A stretch of DNA of 64,000 nt. Origin: CAXBMB01 sp052078155. GTDB taxonomy: Bacteria; Pseudomonadota; Alphaproteobacteria; Kiloniellales; DSM-21159. The position numbers and the translations under genes are program-made. Positions 52,410 to 59,420 of this stretch are shown in pieces; position 1 is the stretch's first letter; the number at the start of each line of letters is the position of its first letter. Under the pieces are notes generated by a model. The model was not told the origin of the DNA. It did not search any database and saw only the letters and a program-made list of their open reading frames with translations. The stretch covers positions 1-64,000 of the forward strand of contig JBQJBP010000001.1 in assembly GCA_052078155.1 (NCBI GenBank), read 5' to 3'.

Positions 52410-53639
52410 TTACTGGGGTTTGCTGTCTTTGGTGTCAAAGGTGCCGATCTGGTTGCCCAATCGCACCTGAATGGCGCCAGACTGATAGCGGTCTTTTTCA
52501 AAGAACATCAGGAAGAGGGAGCCGCCGTACAGGAAGTGTCCCAGTTCATCGCCCCGTTTGATCGGCACCGGGGCTGTGATGTTCTTGAACTGATCTGCGA
52601 ACTGAATGCTGCTGATGGTATCCAGCCCGACCGGAACGAAGGCAACGTGACCCCACAGCCCTGTGTCGACAATGAAGTACCCCCGCTTGAAGTCCTCAAA
52701 TTCGCTGAAGTCGGTGCCGTGGTACCCCACGTTGCCGTTGATCGGGACCCATTTGGGAAAGTCGTTGTATCCGAAGTAGGGGGCTTCGAGGATTTTGGCT
52801 TCCACAACATGGCCGTTCACCGGGGAATGGTAGCGGTGATAGGTGTTGGGCATCAGAACGCAGGACAAAGCTGTTCCGCCAATGAAATTTTCGGCATAGG
52901 CGGAGCCGCCCAGCATTTCGTAGATGTTCAGTTTCTGTCGGAACTTGGTGGGAATCAGGGTGTTCCCATCCGTGATGACCATGGGGATGCTGTTCATGAT
53001 GCAATCCGTGGGCGCGGCAATGATGTAGTCACGCTCCGGCATGGTCTGCGGGCGGCTGCGGGCCTGATCTTTGAGGGTGCGGGAGAAAAAGGCGTTGAAG
53101 GAGTCAAATCCACCATCAGGCGCATCCGGGTCGGGCAGATTGTAGTCATCTTTTTCAATGCGCACATCTGCCAGCCAGTCGGCCACCACGGCTGTGGAGG
53201 CTTTGCTGTCCATGAAAGCGCCGCGTTGTTTGGCAAAATCCTGCAGGATCTCCCGACCGGGTGATTTTTTGACGAAGCGGATACCGTATTCGTTCAGATA
53301 GTAGAGCCAGGCAAATTCCTGAATGTACTGCAGGCCGGTGTCTGAACTGCCCTGTGCTGTGGGCAGGAAGCCGCACCAGTCTTCCAGAAACCGCAACAAA
53401 TCAGCAAAGCCTTTGCCCTCCCAGGGGTTGGCCTGCCCATATTCCGGTGGCAGAGGTTCGATGTTCTGAAAGGTGGAGGTGATCAAGCGGTTGAAGGCCC
53501 GATCCGTATCATAGGTTTGTTGCAGGTCTTCCAGGGAGCCCTGGCAGGGACTGGCAGCCTGAGTGGCGGGAGAAAAGGCTAGTACCAGACCTGCCACCAA
53601 TCCCAATGTGGCCAGTTTGTAAGGGAAGTGTGCCAGCAT
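52410..53639 (-). CDS. Exported phosphatidylserine decarboxylase-like protein
   Basis: The 409-residue protein begins with a typical signal peptide (basic start, hydrophobic core ATLGLVAGLVLAF, cleavage near ATQAAS). Residues 170-400 follow the phosphatidylserine decarboxylase family: FNAFFSRTL, a PTD motif, YHRYHSPVNG, and YGGS near the C-terminus, where family members cut themselves at a Gly-Ser bond to make the pyruvoyl group. The GGS variant, the absence of membrane helices and the signal peptide differ from the housekeeping membrane enzyme and resemble the soluble decarboxylase branch. It probably acts in the periplasm, on a lipid or an amino acid, which cannot be told here. It is transcribed toward the DUF697 gene. 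Confidence 0.87.
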   Translation of the reverse strand: MLAHFPYKLATLGLVAGLVLAFSPATQAASPCQGSLEDLQQTYDTDRAFNRLITSTFQNIEPLPPEYGQANPWEGKGFADLLRFLEDWCGFLPTAQGSSDTGLQYIQEFAWLYYLNEYGIRFVKKSPGREILQDFAKQRGAFMDSKASTAVVADWLADVRIEKDDYNLPDPDAPDGGFDSFNAFFSRTLKDQARSRPQTMPERDYIIAAPTDCIMNSIPMVITDGNTLIPTKFRQKLNIYEMLGGSAYAENFIGGTALSCVLMPNTYHRYHSPVNGHVVEAKILEAPYFGYNDFPKWVPINGNVGYHGTDFSEFEDFKRGYFIVDTGLWGHVAFVPVGLDTISSIQFADQFKNITAPVPIKRGDELGHFLYGGSLFLMFFEKDRYQSGAIQVRLGNQIGTFDTKDSKPQ

Positions 53640-53763
53640 ATCCTCTCTCCTGCGCCTGTTTCTCTGCTGATCCTGGTATCGACCTTGGGCCGGGATCTAT
53701 CAAACAAGAGTAGAAGAGGTGGAGACCCAATACATCTTTTTTCTCCATAATCATGAAAGCCTG

Positions 53764-53803
53764 CCCGCCAGCAGGACCAGGCAGAACCCGGTTTGCTGGC
53801 GGG
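53764..53803. terminator. Inverted repeat, possible terminator of the AhpD-like gene
   Basis: Perfect 10-nt arms (cccgccagca at 53764-53773 and tgctggcggg at 53794-53803) flank a 20-nt loop, about 20 bases beyond the stop of the AhpD-like gene on the - strand. There is no strong T-run following on that strand, so the terminator call is weak. Confidence 0.35.
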
Positions 53804-53822
53804 TGCGGGGCGTGTTTCAGTC

Positions 53823-54263
53823 TCAATCCTGCGGAGGGACTGCAAAGCCCACGTTCATGCGGTTCCAGGCATTGATGGCGTTGATCTGGGCGGTCAGATC
53901 CACCTGCTGTTCCTCATCGAAGTGACTTGCCATCCTTTCGTAAAGTTCAGCAGAGGGCGGGCCGTCGGCCAGATGCGTCAGGGCTTCGGTCCAGGCCAGT
54001 GCGGCCCGCTCCCGGTCGCTGAAGCAGGGGGCTTCATGCCAGGCGCTTAACTGGTAAAGACGGGCTTCGGTTTCTCCGGCTGCCCGCGCGTCTCTAGAGT
54101 GCATATCGATGCAAAAGGCGCAGCCATTGATCTGAGAAACCCGCATTTTCACCAGTTCGCGCAGGGAGTGTTCCAGATTTGATTTGTTCAGATGATCTTC
54201 CATGGCCAGCATGACTTTCATGGCCTTGGCCCCGGCTTCGTAATAGTTCAGTCGTACGGACAT
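53823..54263 (-). CDS. AhpD-like/carboxymuconolactone decarboxylase family protein
   Basis: The start at 54263 (MSVRLNYYEAG) was chosen over a longer in-frame option because a GGGAAAG site lies just upstream and the family match begins there; it gives 146 residues. The motif CAFCIDMHSRDAR is the redox CxxC plus His of AhpD-type peroxidases, preceded by LRELVKMRVSQINGC. Later ERAALAWTEALTHL and FDEEQQVDLTAQINAINAWNRMN complete the family pattern. Such small proteins reduce peroxides with thiol partners and are cytosolic. It has no visible operon partner. Confidence 0.9.
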   Translation of the reverse strand: MSVRLNYYEAGAKAMKVMLAMEDHLNKSNLEHSLRELVKMRVSQINGCAFCIDMHSRDARAAGETEARLYQLSAWHEAPCFSDRERAALAWTEALTHLADGPPSAELYERMASHFDEEQQVDLTAQINAINAWNRMNVGFAVPPQD

Positions 54264-54363
54264 ACTTTGTGTCTTTCCCGATTGAGTGGACAGTGCAGAT
54301 AAGACGAAAGACAAAGGGCCGCTGTTACAGCTTGGGGCGTTTTTTTCTGAGGCTGGCTTTTTT

Positions 54364-54450
54364 AGGGTCACATCGCTTTAAGGGGCATCATGTCGCGATA
54401 AGACTTGCAGCGTGAACATTCCTCTTTTCAATATGTTAGGGCATGATCGC
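54364..54450 (+). repeat. Dispersed intergenic repeat, copy C (diverged)
   Basis: This stretch reads agggtcacatcgctttaag, then a spacer, gataagacttgcagcgtgaa, and ends with gttagggcatgatcgc. It lines up with copies A and B along its length with many substitutions. It lies between the divergent AhpD-like and TrpD2-like genes and so overlaps their probable promoter region. Confidence 0.6.
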
Positions 54451-54487
54451 TGCCACACACCTTTTTGCTTAAGCAGGGGACTGAGTA

Positions 54488-55474
54488 TTGAGCCGTCTTG
54501 CAGACTATGTGCGCATTCTGGGCAGAGGTCCGGGGCGCAGCCGCCACTTCACTCAGGAAGAAGCCCGCCAGGCCATGGGGCTGGTCATGGCGGAAGACGC
54601 GGCACCTGAAGCTGTCGGTGCCCTGTTGATGCTGCTGCGCTATCGGGGGGAGGATGCCAATGAAATCGCCGGGTTTGTTGAGGCTTTTCGTGAGTCTCTG
54701 CAGGATGACTGGCGGGATCTGAAGGTGGACCTGGACCAGCCCAGCTACGCGTCGGGCCGCACCCGCGGGCTGCCCTATTTTCTGCTGTCATTGAAGCTGC
54801 TGGCCCAGCGGGGGATCCGGGTGGCCGTCCACGGCTTCAACAGCCATCAGAAAGAGGGAGTTTCCGTCCGGGCCGCGCTGGACCCGCTGGGGCTTGCCGT
54901 GGCTGGTACCCCGAAGGAGGCACAGCGGCGGCTGGAAAAGGGCAACTTCGTCTATCTGCCGCTGGAAGATCTGCAGCCGAAGATCTTTGAGCTGTTGCGC
55001 CTGCGGGAGGTTCTGGGGCTGCGGTCCCCCATCAATTCAGTCTTGCGGGGTTACAACCCCTTTGAGGCATCAGCTTCCCTGCAAGGGGTTTTCCATCCAA
55101 CCTTCCTGCCCTTGCAACGGGATGCCGCGGCTTTGTTGGGCCAGCAAAATCTGGCTGTCTTCAAAGGAGGTGGCGGTGAGGCCGAGCGCAACCCGGCCAA
55201 AACTCTGTCGACGCACAGTCTGGCAGACGGGGAAGCCAGGGATCTGGATTGGAGCCCGCTTTACCAGGGCAAAAGCAGACGGCTGGCGGAAGAAGCCCCC
55301 CATCTGCCGGATCTGCTGAACCTCTGGCAGGGCCGCCGACAGGACAATTTTGCTGAAGCACTGGTGGTTGGGACGGCGGCTGTGGCTCTCTTTACCCTTG
55401 GAAAAGCTGACTCTCAGAAAGCGGCTGAGGACCTGGCACAAAGCTGGTGGCAGTCCAGAGACACAAGGCTGTGA
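54488..55474 (+). CDS. TrpD2/YbiB-like protein (anthranilate phosphoribosyltransferase fold)
   Basis: The start is a TTG preceded by AGGGGA, giving 328 residues from MSRLADYVRILG. The layout is that of the TrpD2/YbiB branch of nucleoside phosphorylase/phosphoribosyltransferase folds: an all-helical start (FTQEEARQAMGLVMAEDAAPEAVGALLMLL), then GRTRGLPYFLLSLKLLAQRGIRVAVHGF in place of the glycine-rich GTGGD phosphate loop of true TrpD, and GLRSPINSVLRGYNPF. E. coli YbiB lacks anthranilate activity and binds nucleic acid, so tryptophan synthesis is not expected here. It stands alone, with no trp neighbours. Confidence 0.82.
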   Translation: MSRLADYVRILGRGPGRSRHFTQEEARQAMGLVMAEDAAPEAVGALLMLLRYRGEDANEIAGFVEAFRESLQDDWRDLKVDLDQPSYASGRTRGLPYFLLSLKLLAQRGIRVAVHGFNSHQKEGVSVRAALDPLGLAVAGTPKEAQRRLEKGNFVYLPLEDLQPKIFELLRLREVLGLRSPINSVLRGYNPFEASASLQGVFHPTFLPLQRDAAALLGQQNLAVFKGGGGEAERNPAKTLSTHSLADGEARDLDWSPLYQGKSRRLAEEAPHLPDLLNLWQGRRQDNFAEALVVGTAAVALFTLGKADSQKAAEDLAQSWWQSRDTRL

Positions 55475-55770
55475 GCTTTGGGCTAGGCGGCGGCACTCGC
55501 TTTGACCTGTTGAAAGGGGGCGTTTTTTGCTCCGAAGGGTGTTTCGTCTGACGACATGTCTGACGACAAAGGGATAAGGCGCCAGATGAAGGCTGTGGCC
55601 TGACCCATCAATCCGTAATGAGCAGGGTTTTCGCTTCTCGCTGGGAGGGGACCCTTGTGCCGTGCAGAGCCGCTCTGACTTGCCATGGCGGCCCAATCAT
55701 GAGAGCACAGGCGCTCGTGCCGTTTGGTTTCCTGGCCAAAAGGAATGTCATCTGAAAGTTGAGGCCGCCC
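55475..55770. other. Intergenic region, no gene seen
   Basis: About 296 bases separate the TrpD2-like stop from slyX. It contains two 11-bp direct repeats (gtctgacgaca at 55546-55556 and 55558-55568). An open frame on the - strand crosses it but is mostly the antisense of slyX with no family resemblance. No tRNA or clear terminator is visible. Confidence 0.5.
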
Positions 55771-56019
55771 ATGCCCGAAATGCCCCAAGCCGATCAGCCA
55801 GCTCCCAGCGGTGATATGGAAAGTCGTGTGATGGAACTGGAGAGCCGACTGGCTCATCAGGAAAACATGCTGGACGATCTCAACGGCATTGTGGTCTCGC
55901 AACAGCGCGAAATTGATGACCTGACCCGCAAGCTGGAAATGATGATCAGCCGCGTCCGGGAAGTGGAGCAGGGTGGTTCTGCCCTGCCGGCCAACGATGG
56001 CCCACCGCCTCATTACTAG
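55771..56019 (+). CDS. slyX: SlyX family protein
   Basis: The ATG at 55771 is preceded by a GAGG site and gives 82 residues; a TTG twelve bases upstream is less likely. The core SRVMELESRLAHQENMLDDL, followed by NGIVVSQQREIDDLTRKLEMM, is one long coiled coil with the heptad pattern of SlyX, a small cytoplasmic protein of unknown role. The C-terminus PPPHY is the usual SlyX ending. The stop codon overlaps the edge of intergenic repeat copy B. Confidence 0.9.
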   Translation: MPEMPQADQPAPSGDMESRVMELESRLAHQENMLDDLNGIVVSQQREIDDLTRKLEMMISRVREVEQGGSALPANDGPPPHY

Positions 56020-56119
56020 AGTCAAATCGGTTTAAGTGGACTCACTGCGTGATAACACTTGGAGCGTGAAACTCTTTTCAGTGTTTTAGAGGATGATTCG
56101 CGGTTTAGTTGGAAGCGCC
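56018..56119 (+). repeat. Dispersed intergenic repeat, copy B
   Basis: It begins on the slyX stop codon and aligns with the reverse complement of 48985-49089: agagtcaaatcggtttaag, gataacacttggagcgtgaa, ttagaggatgattcg and an end near gtttagttggaagcgcc. The element carries no open frame. The remaining bases to 56252 hold nothing recognisable except the leader of trhO. Confidence 0.8.
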
Positions 56120-56252
56120 TTGTAGATCCCAGAGGATGGGTCGGTCGAGGCAAGGGGCTCATCTAGGTCCTGTTCTTGCCTAGCTGTCGTCTTGCGCCTA
56201 AAACACAGCACCCCGTGATCTGACCTGTTGATCTCTTTGATCTGGACCTCCC

Positions 56253-57176
56253 ATGTCTGACTCTTCTAAGCCCTCTTTTCTTGTCGCTGCCCTCTACAAG
56301 TTTGTGTCCCTGCCGGACTACAAGGACCTTCAGGCTCCCTTACAGGACATCTGCGTGGGGGCTGAGGTCAAAGGCACATTGTTGCTGGCTGAAGAAGGCA
56401 TCAACGGGACCATTGCCGGACCGGAGGCCGGGATCCGCAAAGTTCTGGCTTATCTGCGCAAGGATCCGCGTCTGGCTGATCTGGAACACAAGGAATCCTG
56501 GGCGAAGGAACAGTCCTTTTTGCGCATGAAAGTGCGCCTCAAAAAAGAGATTGTCACCATGGGGGTGCCCACGATTGATCCCAACAAAACCGTTGGCACC
56601 TATGTGAAGCCGGAAGACTGGAACGATCTGATCTCTGCTGAAGATGTGGTGGTGATCGACACCCGCAACGATTACGAGGTGGAAATCGGTAAGTTTGCCG
56701 GGGCTGTCGATCCGAAAACCAAGACCTTCCGGGAATTTCCTGACTGGGTGAAGGAAAGCGGCCTGCTGGAGAACAACAAGCGGGTGGCTATGTATTGCAC
56801 CGGCGGCATCCGGTGCGAGAAGTCGACTGCTTACCTGAAAGAACTGGGGGTGGAAGAGGTCTATCACCTGCAGGGTGGCATTCTGAAATATCTGGAAACC
56901 GTGCCCGAACAAGACAGCCTGTGGGAAGGGCAGTGCTTTGTTTTTGACCAGCGGGTTTCTGTCGGACATGGCCTGGAACAGGGCCCCTATGACCTGTGCC
57001 ATGGGTGTCGGTCAGCCATTGATGATGAGGACAAGCAGTCCCGTTTCTATCAGCCGGGTATCTGTTGCCCTAAGTGCCATGACAGCCTGAGCCCGGATCA
57101 GAAAGCCCGCTTTGCAGAGCGCCAAAAACAGATGAAGCTGGCTGAGAAAAGAGGAGAAGTGCATCTGGGCAGCTGA
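56253..57176 (+). CDS. trhO: tRNA uridine(34) hydroxylase TrhO (rhodanese-like, UPF0176)
   Basis: The 307 residues cover the full family: an N-terminal ferredoxin-like domain (ALYKFVSLPDY, then LLLAEEGINGTIAG), a rhodanese domain with VVIDTRNDYEVEIGKFAGA and the active-site loop CTGGIRCEKS, and a C-terminal Cys-rich part (CHGCRSAI, CCPKC) that may bind metal. TrhO makes 5-hydroxyuridine at the wobble position of tRNA using oxygen. It is cytosolic and is followed 18 bases later by a glutathione S-transferase gene, probably on one transcript. Confidence 0.95.
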   Translation: MSDSSKPSFLVAALYKFVSLPDYKDLQAPLQDICVGAEVKGTLLLAEEGINGTIAGPEAGIRKVLAYLRKDPRLADLEHKESWAKEQSFLRMKVRLKKEIVTMGVPTIDPNKTVGTYVKPEDWNDLISAEDVVVIDTRNDYEVEIGKFAGAVDPKTKTFREFPDWVKESGLLENNKRVAMYCTGGIRCEKSTAYLKELGVEEVYHLQGGILKYLETVPEQDSLWEGQCFVFDQRVSVGHGLEQGPYDLCHGCRSAIDDEDKQSRFYQPGICCPKCHDSLSPDQKARFAERQKQMKLAEKRGEVHLGS

Positions 57177-57194
57177 TGCACTATTCTGAGAGTT

Positions 57195-57854
57195 ATGAGC
57201 ACCTTACCGATCCTCTATTCCTTCCGGCGCTGCCCCTATGCCATGCGGGCCCGCATGGCGCTGTCCGTGTCCGGCCAAAGCTGTGAACTGCGGGAAATCG
57301 TGCTGCGGAACAAACCGGCGCACATGCTGGAGATTTCCCCAAAGGGCACAGTGCCGGTGCTGCAACAACCTGATGGCCGGGTCATTGAAGAAAGTCTGGA
57401 TGTCATGCTCTGGGCTCTGGATCGCCATGACCCGGAGGGATGGCTGACGCCGGAATTTGGCTCTCTGGCTGATATGCGGGCCCTGATCCAGGCCTGTGAG
57501 GATGACTTCAAGTGTCATCTGGACCGATACAAATACGCCACGCGCTATGAAGGCGCGGACCCGGAGGCGGAACGGGCTAAGGCCGCAGCCTATCTGAAAA
57601 CGCTGGACCAGCGTCTGGCCGGGCAGGCTTATCTCTTTGGAAACCGCAAATCTCTGGCGGACATTGCCATTGCCCCCTTTGTGCGTCAGTTCGCCAATAC
57701 GGACCGAAGCTGGTTCGATGCCCAGGACTGGCCCCATCTACTCGCCTGGCTGGAGGCTTTTCTGGACTCAGGCCTGTTTGCCTCCATCATGGCCAAGCAC
57801 AAACCCTGGGCCGAGGGGGACGAGCTGAAAGTTTTCCCCGATAAGGCAGCCTGA
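57195..57854 (+). CDS. Glutathione S-transferase family protein
   Basis: Its 219 residues show a thioredoxin-like N-terminal domain with YSFRRCPYAMRARMALSVSG (Cys-Pro-Tyr), the cis-Pro motif KGTVPVL and the glutathione-binding EESLDVMLWAL, followed by a helical C-terminal domain with SLADIAIAPFVRQFA. The CPYA Cys suggests the bacterial beta/omega-like or stringent-starvation-like branch, which may act as thiol transferase. It is cytosolic. It sits 18 bases after trhO. The substrate is unknown. Confidence 0.92.
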   Translation: MSTLPILYSFRRCPYAMRARMALSVSGQSCELREIVLRNKPAHMLEISPKGTVPVLQQPDGRVIEESLDVMLWALDRHDPEGWLTPEFGSLADMRALIQACEDDFKCHLDRYKYATRYEGADPEAERAKAAAYLKTLDQRLAGQAYLFGNRKSLADIAIAPFVRQFANTDRSWFDAQDWPHLLAWLEAFLDSGLFASIMAKHKPWAEGDELKVFPDKAA

Positions 57855-57976
57855 CCTTCCTCTTCTGTTCTGCTTCGCATTTCTCGCGCAGTAAGAGAAA
57901 TTACCTCTAACACTTTTACCTTAATCCGGTCATTATTGAGCGGGCTTTAAGGGTAGATCTAGTTTGGGGTAGCCGT

Positions 57977-59347
57977 ATGAGATTCTTGCCGAAATTGCTG
58001 CGCAAGGCGATTCGCGTGGGCAGTTTGACCCTTCACGGACCGGGGGGCTTTGAAGAGACCTTTGGGAAGCAGGGCAGCGGCCCGCATGTGACCATAGAGA
58101 TCACAGACCCCGCTCTGGATTGGCGCATTTTTCTGAACCCTGAACTCAAAGGGGCTGAAGCTTACATGGAAGGCGGCCTTCTGGTGCGCGACGGCGGGGC
58201 CTTTGACTTCCTGGAGCTGATTTTCCTCAACAAGCGCAGTTTTGATCTCAGCCCCAATCAGATCTTCTGGAACAAGATCAACCGGAAACTGCGCCGTTTC
58301 ATGCAGCACAATCCCATCGCCCGGGCACGGCAGAATGTGGGACACCACTATGATCTGGGCAACGACTTCTACCGCCTGTGGCTGGATGAGGACTGGCAGT
58401 ACTCCTGCGCTTACTTCCCCAAAGGCAAGGAAACGCTGGAAGCCGCACAGCTGGAAAAGAAACGCCACATCGCGGCGAAACTGGATCTGAAACCCGGACA
58501 GCGGGTGCTGGATATCGGCTGTGGATGGGGCGGCATGGCGCTTTATCTGGCGTCTGTGGCTGATGTGGAGGTTCTGGGTGTCACGCTGTCGACTGAACAG
58601 CTGGAGGTGGCCCGGCAACGTGCCAAAGAGGCCGGACTGGCAGACCGTGTAACCTTTGAACTTTGCGACTACCGTGACGTCAAAGGCACCTTTGATCGAG
58701 TGGTTTCTGTGGGCATGCTGGAACATGTCGGCGTGGTGCATCTGGAAGAGTACTTCCTGAATGTTCGCGATCGCCTGGCACCGGGTGGGGTCGCTCTGAT
58801 CCACACCATCTCAACCAAGGCCCCGCCGGGCATTACCGGCCCCTTCATCCGCAAGCACATTTTCCCGGGGGGCTATGCCCCTTGCGTCTCAGAAGCATCG
58901 CTGGCCATCGAACGCTCAGGCCTCTGGATGCTGGACTGTGAAATCTGGCGGGTTCACTACGCCAAAACCCTGCGGGAATGGCGGGACCGTTTCCTGGCGG
59001 TGCGTCCCCAGGTGGTCGAGATGTATGACGAGCGTTTTGCCCGCATGTGGGAGTTCTACCTGGCTGCCTGCGAGTGTGCTTTTCAGTACGGGTCTTCCAA
59101 CGTCGCCCAGTTCCAGCTGGGACGGGAACGGGATGCCGTCCCGCTGAGCCGGGATTACATTGAAAAGAACAAGCGGGCGCTGACCAAAGCGGCCAAGGAG
59201 GCGGGGGGCCTGGGACCGTCGGGAACGATGACCAGCGACACCCTGACACCCTCAGCAAAGACGGCCTCCAAGAAAGCGTCTCCTAAAAAGGCGGCCCCCA
59301 AACGGGCAGCGGCAAAGAAGAAGAGTGCGTCCGCCCCGGCAGAGTAA
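57977..59347 (+). CDS. cfa: Cyclopropane-fatty-acyl-phospholipid synthase with Lys/Ala-rich tail
   Basis: The protein has 456 residues. The family layout is seen: NVGHHYDLGNDFYRLWLDED, SCAYFPKGKETLEAAQ, the SAM site VLDIGCGWGGMALYLA, VSVGMLEHVG, FIRKHIFPGGYAP and the final RMWEFYLAACECAFQYG. It transfers a methylene from SAM to unsaturated acyl chains of membrane phospholipids at the inner membrane face. After about residue 415 there is an additional tail (KKASPKKAAPKRAAAKKK), absent from the E. coli enzyme and similar in style to the N-terminus of the DUF697 protein at 51178. It could hold the enzyme to anionic lipid or nucleic acid. The gene ends at a strong terminator. Confidence 0.95.
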   Translation: MRFLPKLLRKAIRVGSLTLHGPGGFEETFGKQGSGPHVTIEITDPALDWRIFLNPELKGAEAYMEGGLLVRDGGAFDFLELIFLNKRSFDLSPNQIFWNKINRKLRRFMQHNPIARARQNVGHHYDLGNDFYRLWLDEDWQYSCAYFPKGKETLEAAQLEKKRHIAAKLDLKPGQRVLDIGCGWGGMALYLASVADVEVLGVTLSTEQLEVARQRAKEAGLADRVTFELCDYRDVKGTFDRVVSVGMLEHVGVVHLEEYFLNVRDRLAPGGVALIHTISTKAPPGITGPFIRKHIFPGGYAPCVSEASLAIERSGLWMLDCEIWRVHYAKTLREWRDRFLAVRPQVVEMYDERFARMWEFYLAACECAFQYGSSNVAQFQLGRERDAVPLSRDYIEKNKRALTKAAKEAGGLGPSGTMTSDTLTPSAKTASKKASPKKAAPKRAAAKKKSASAPAE

Positions 59348-59366
59348 CAGGCGCTCTACAAAAAAG

Positions 59367-59402
59367 AAGCGGCAGGATCCTGAACAGAGCCTGCCGCTTT
59401 TT
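59367..59402 (+). terminator. Rho-independent terminator after cfa
   Basis: Perfect 10-nt arms (aagcggcagg at 59367-59376 and cctgccgctt at 59390-59399) with a 13-nt loop run into TTTTT at 59398-59402. An A-run upstream allows it to act in both directions, for cfa and for the converging dehydrogenase gene. Confidence 0.92.
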
Positions 59403-59420
59403 ACTTTGGCCTACCCGAGG

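Noticed and set aside
52377..53264. Open + strand frame opposite the decarboxylase-like gene.
   Set aside because: The - strand frame has a signal peptide and full family motifs; the + frame has none.
55483..56025. Open - strand frame over slyX and the gap before it.
   Set aside because: SlyX on the + strand is clearly recognisable; the - frame has low-quality composition and no family resemblance.
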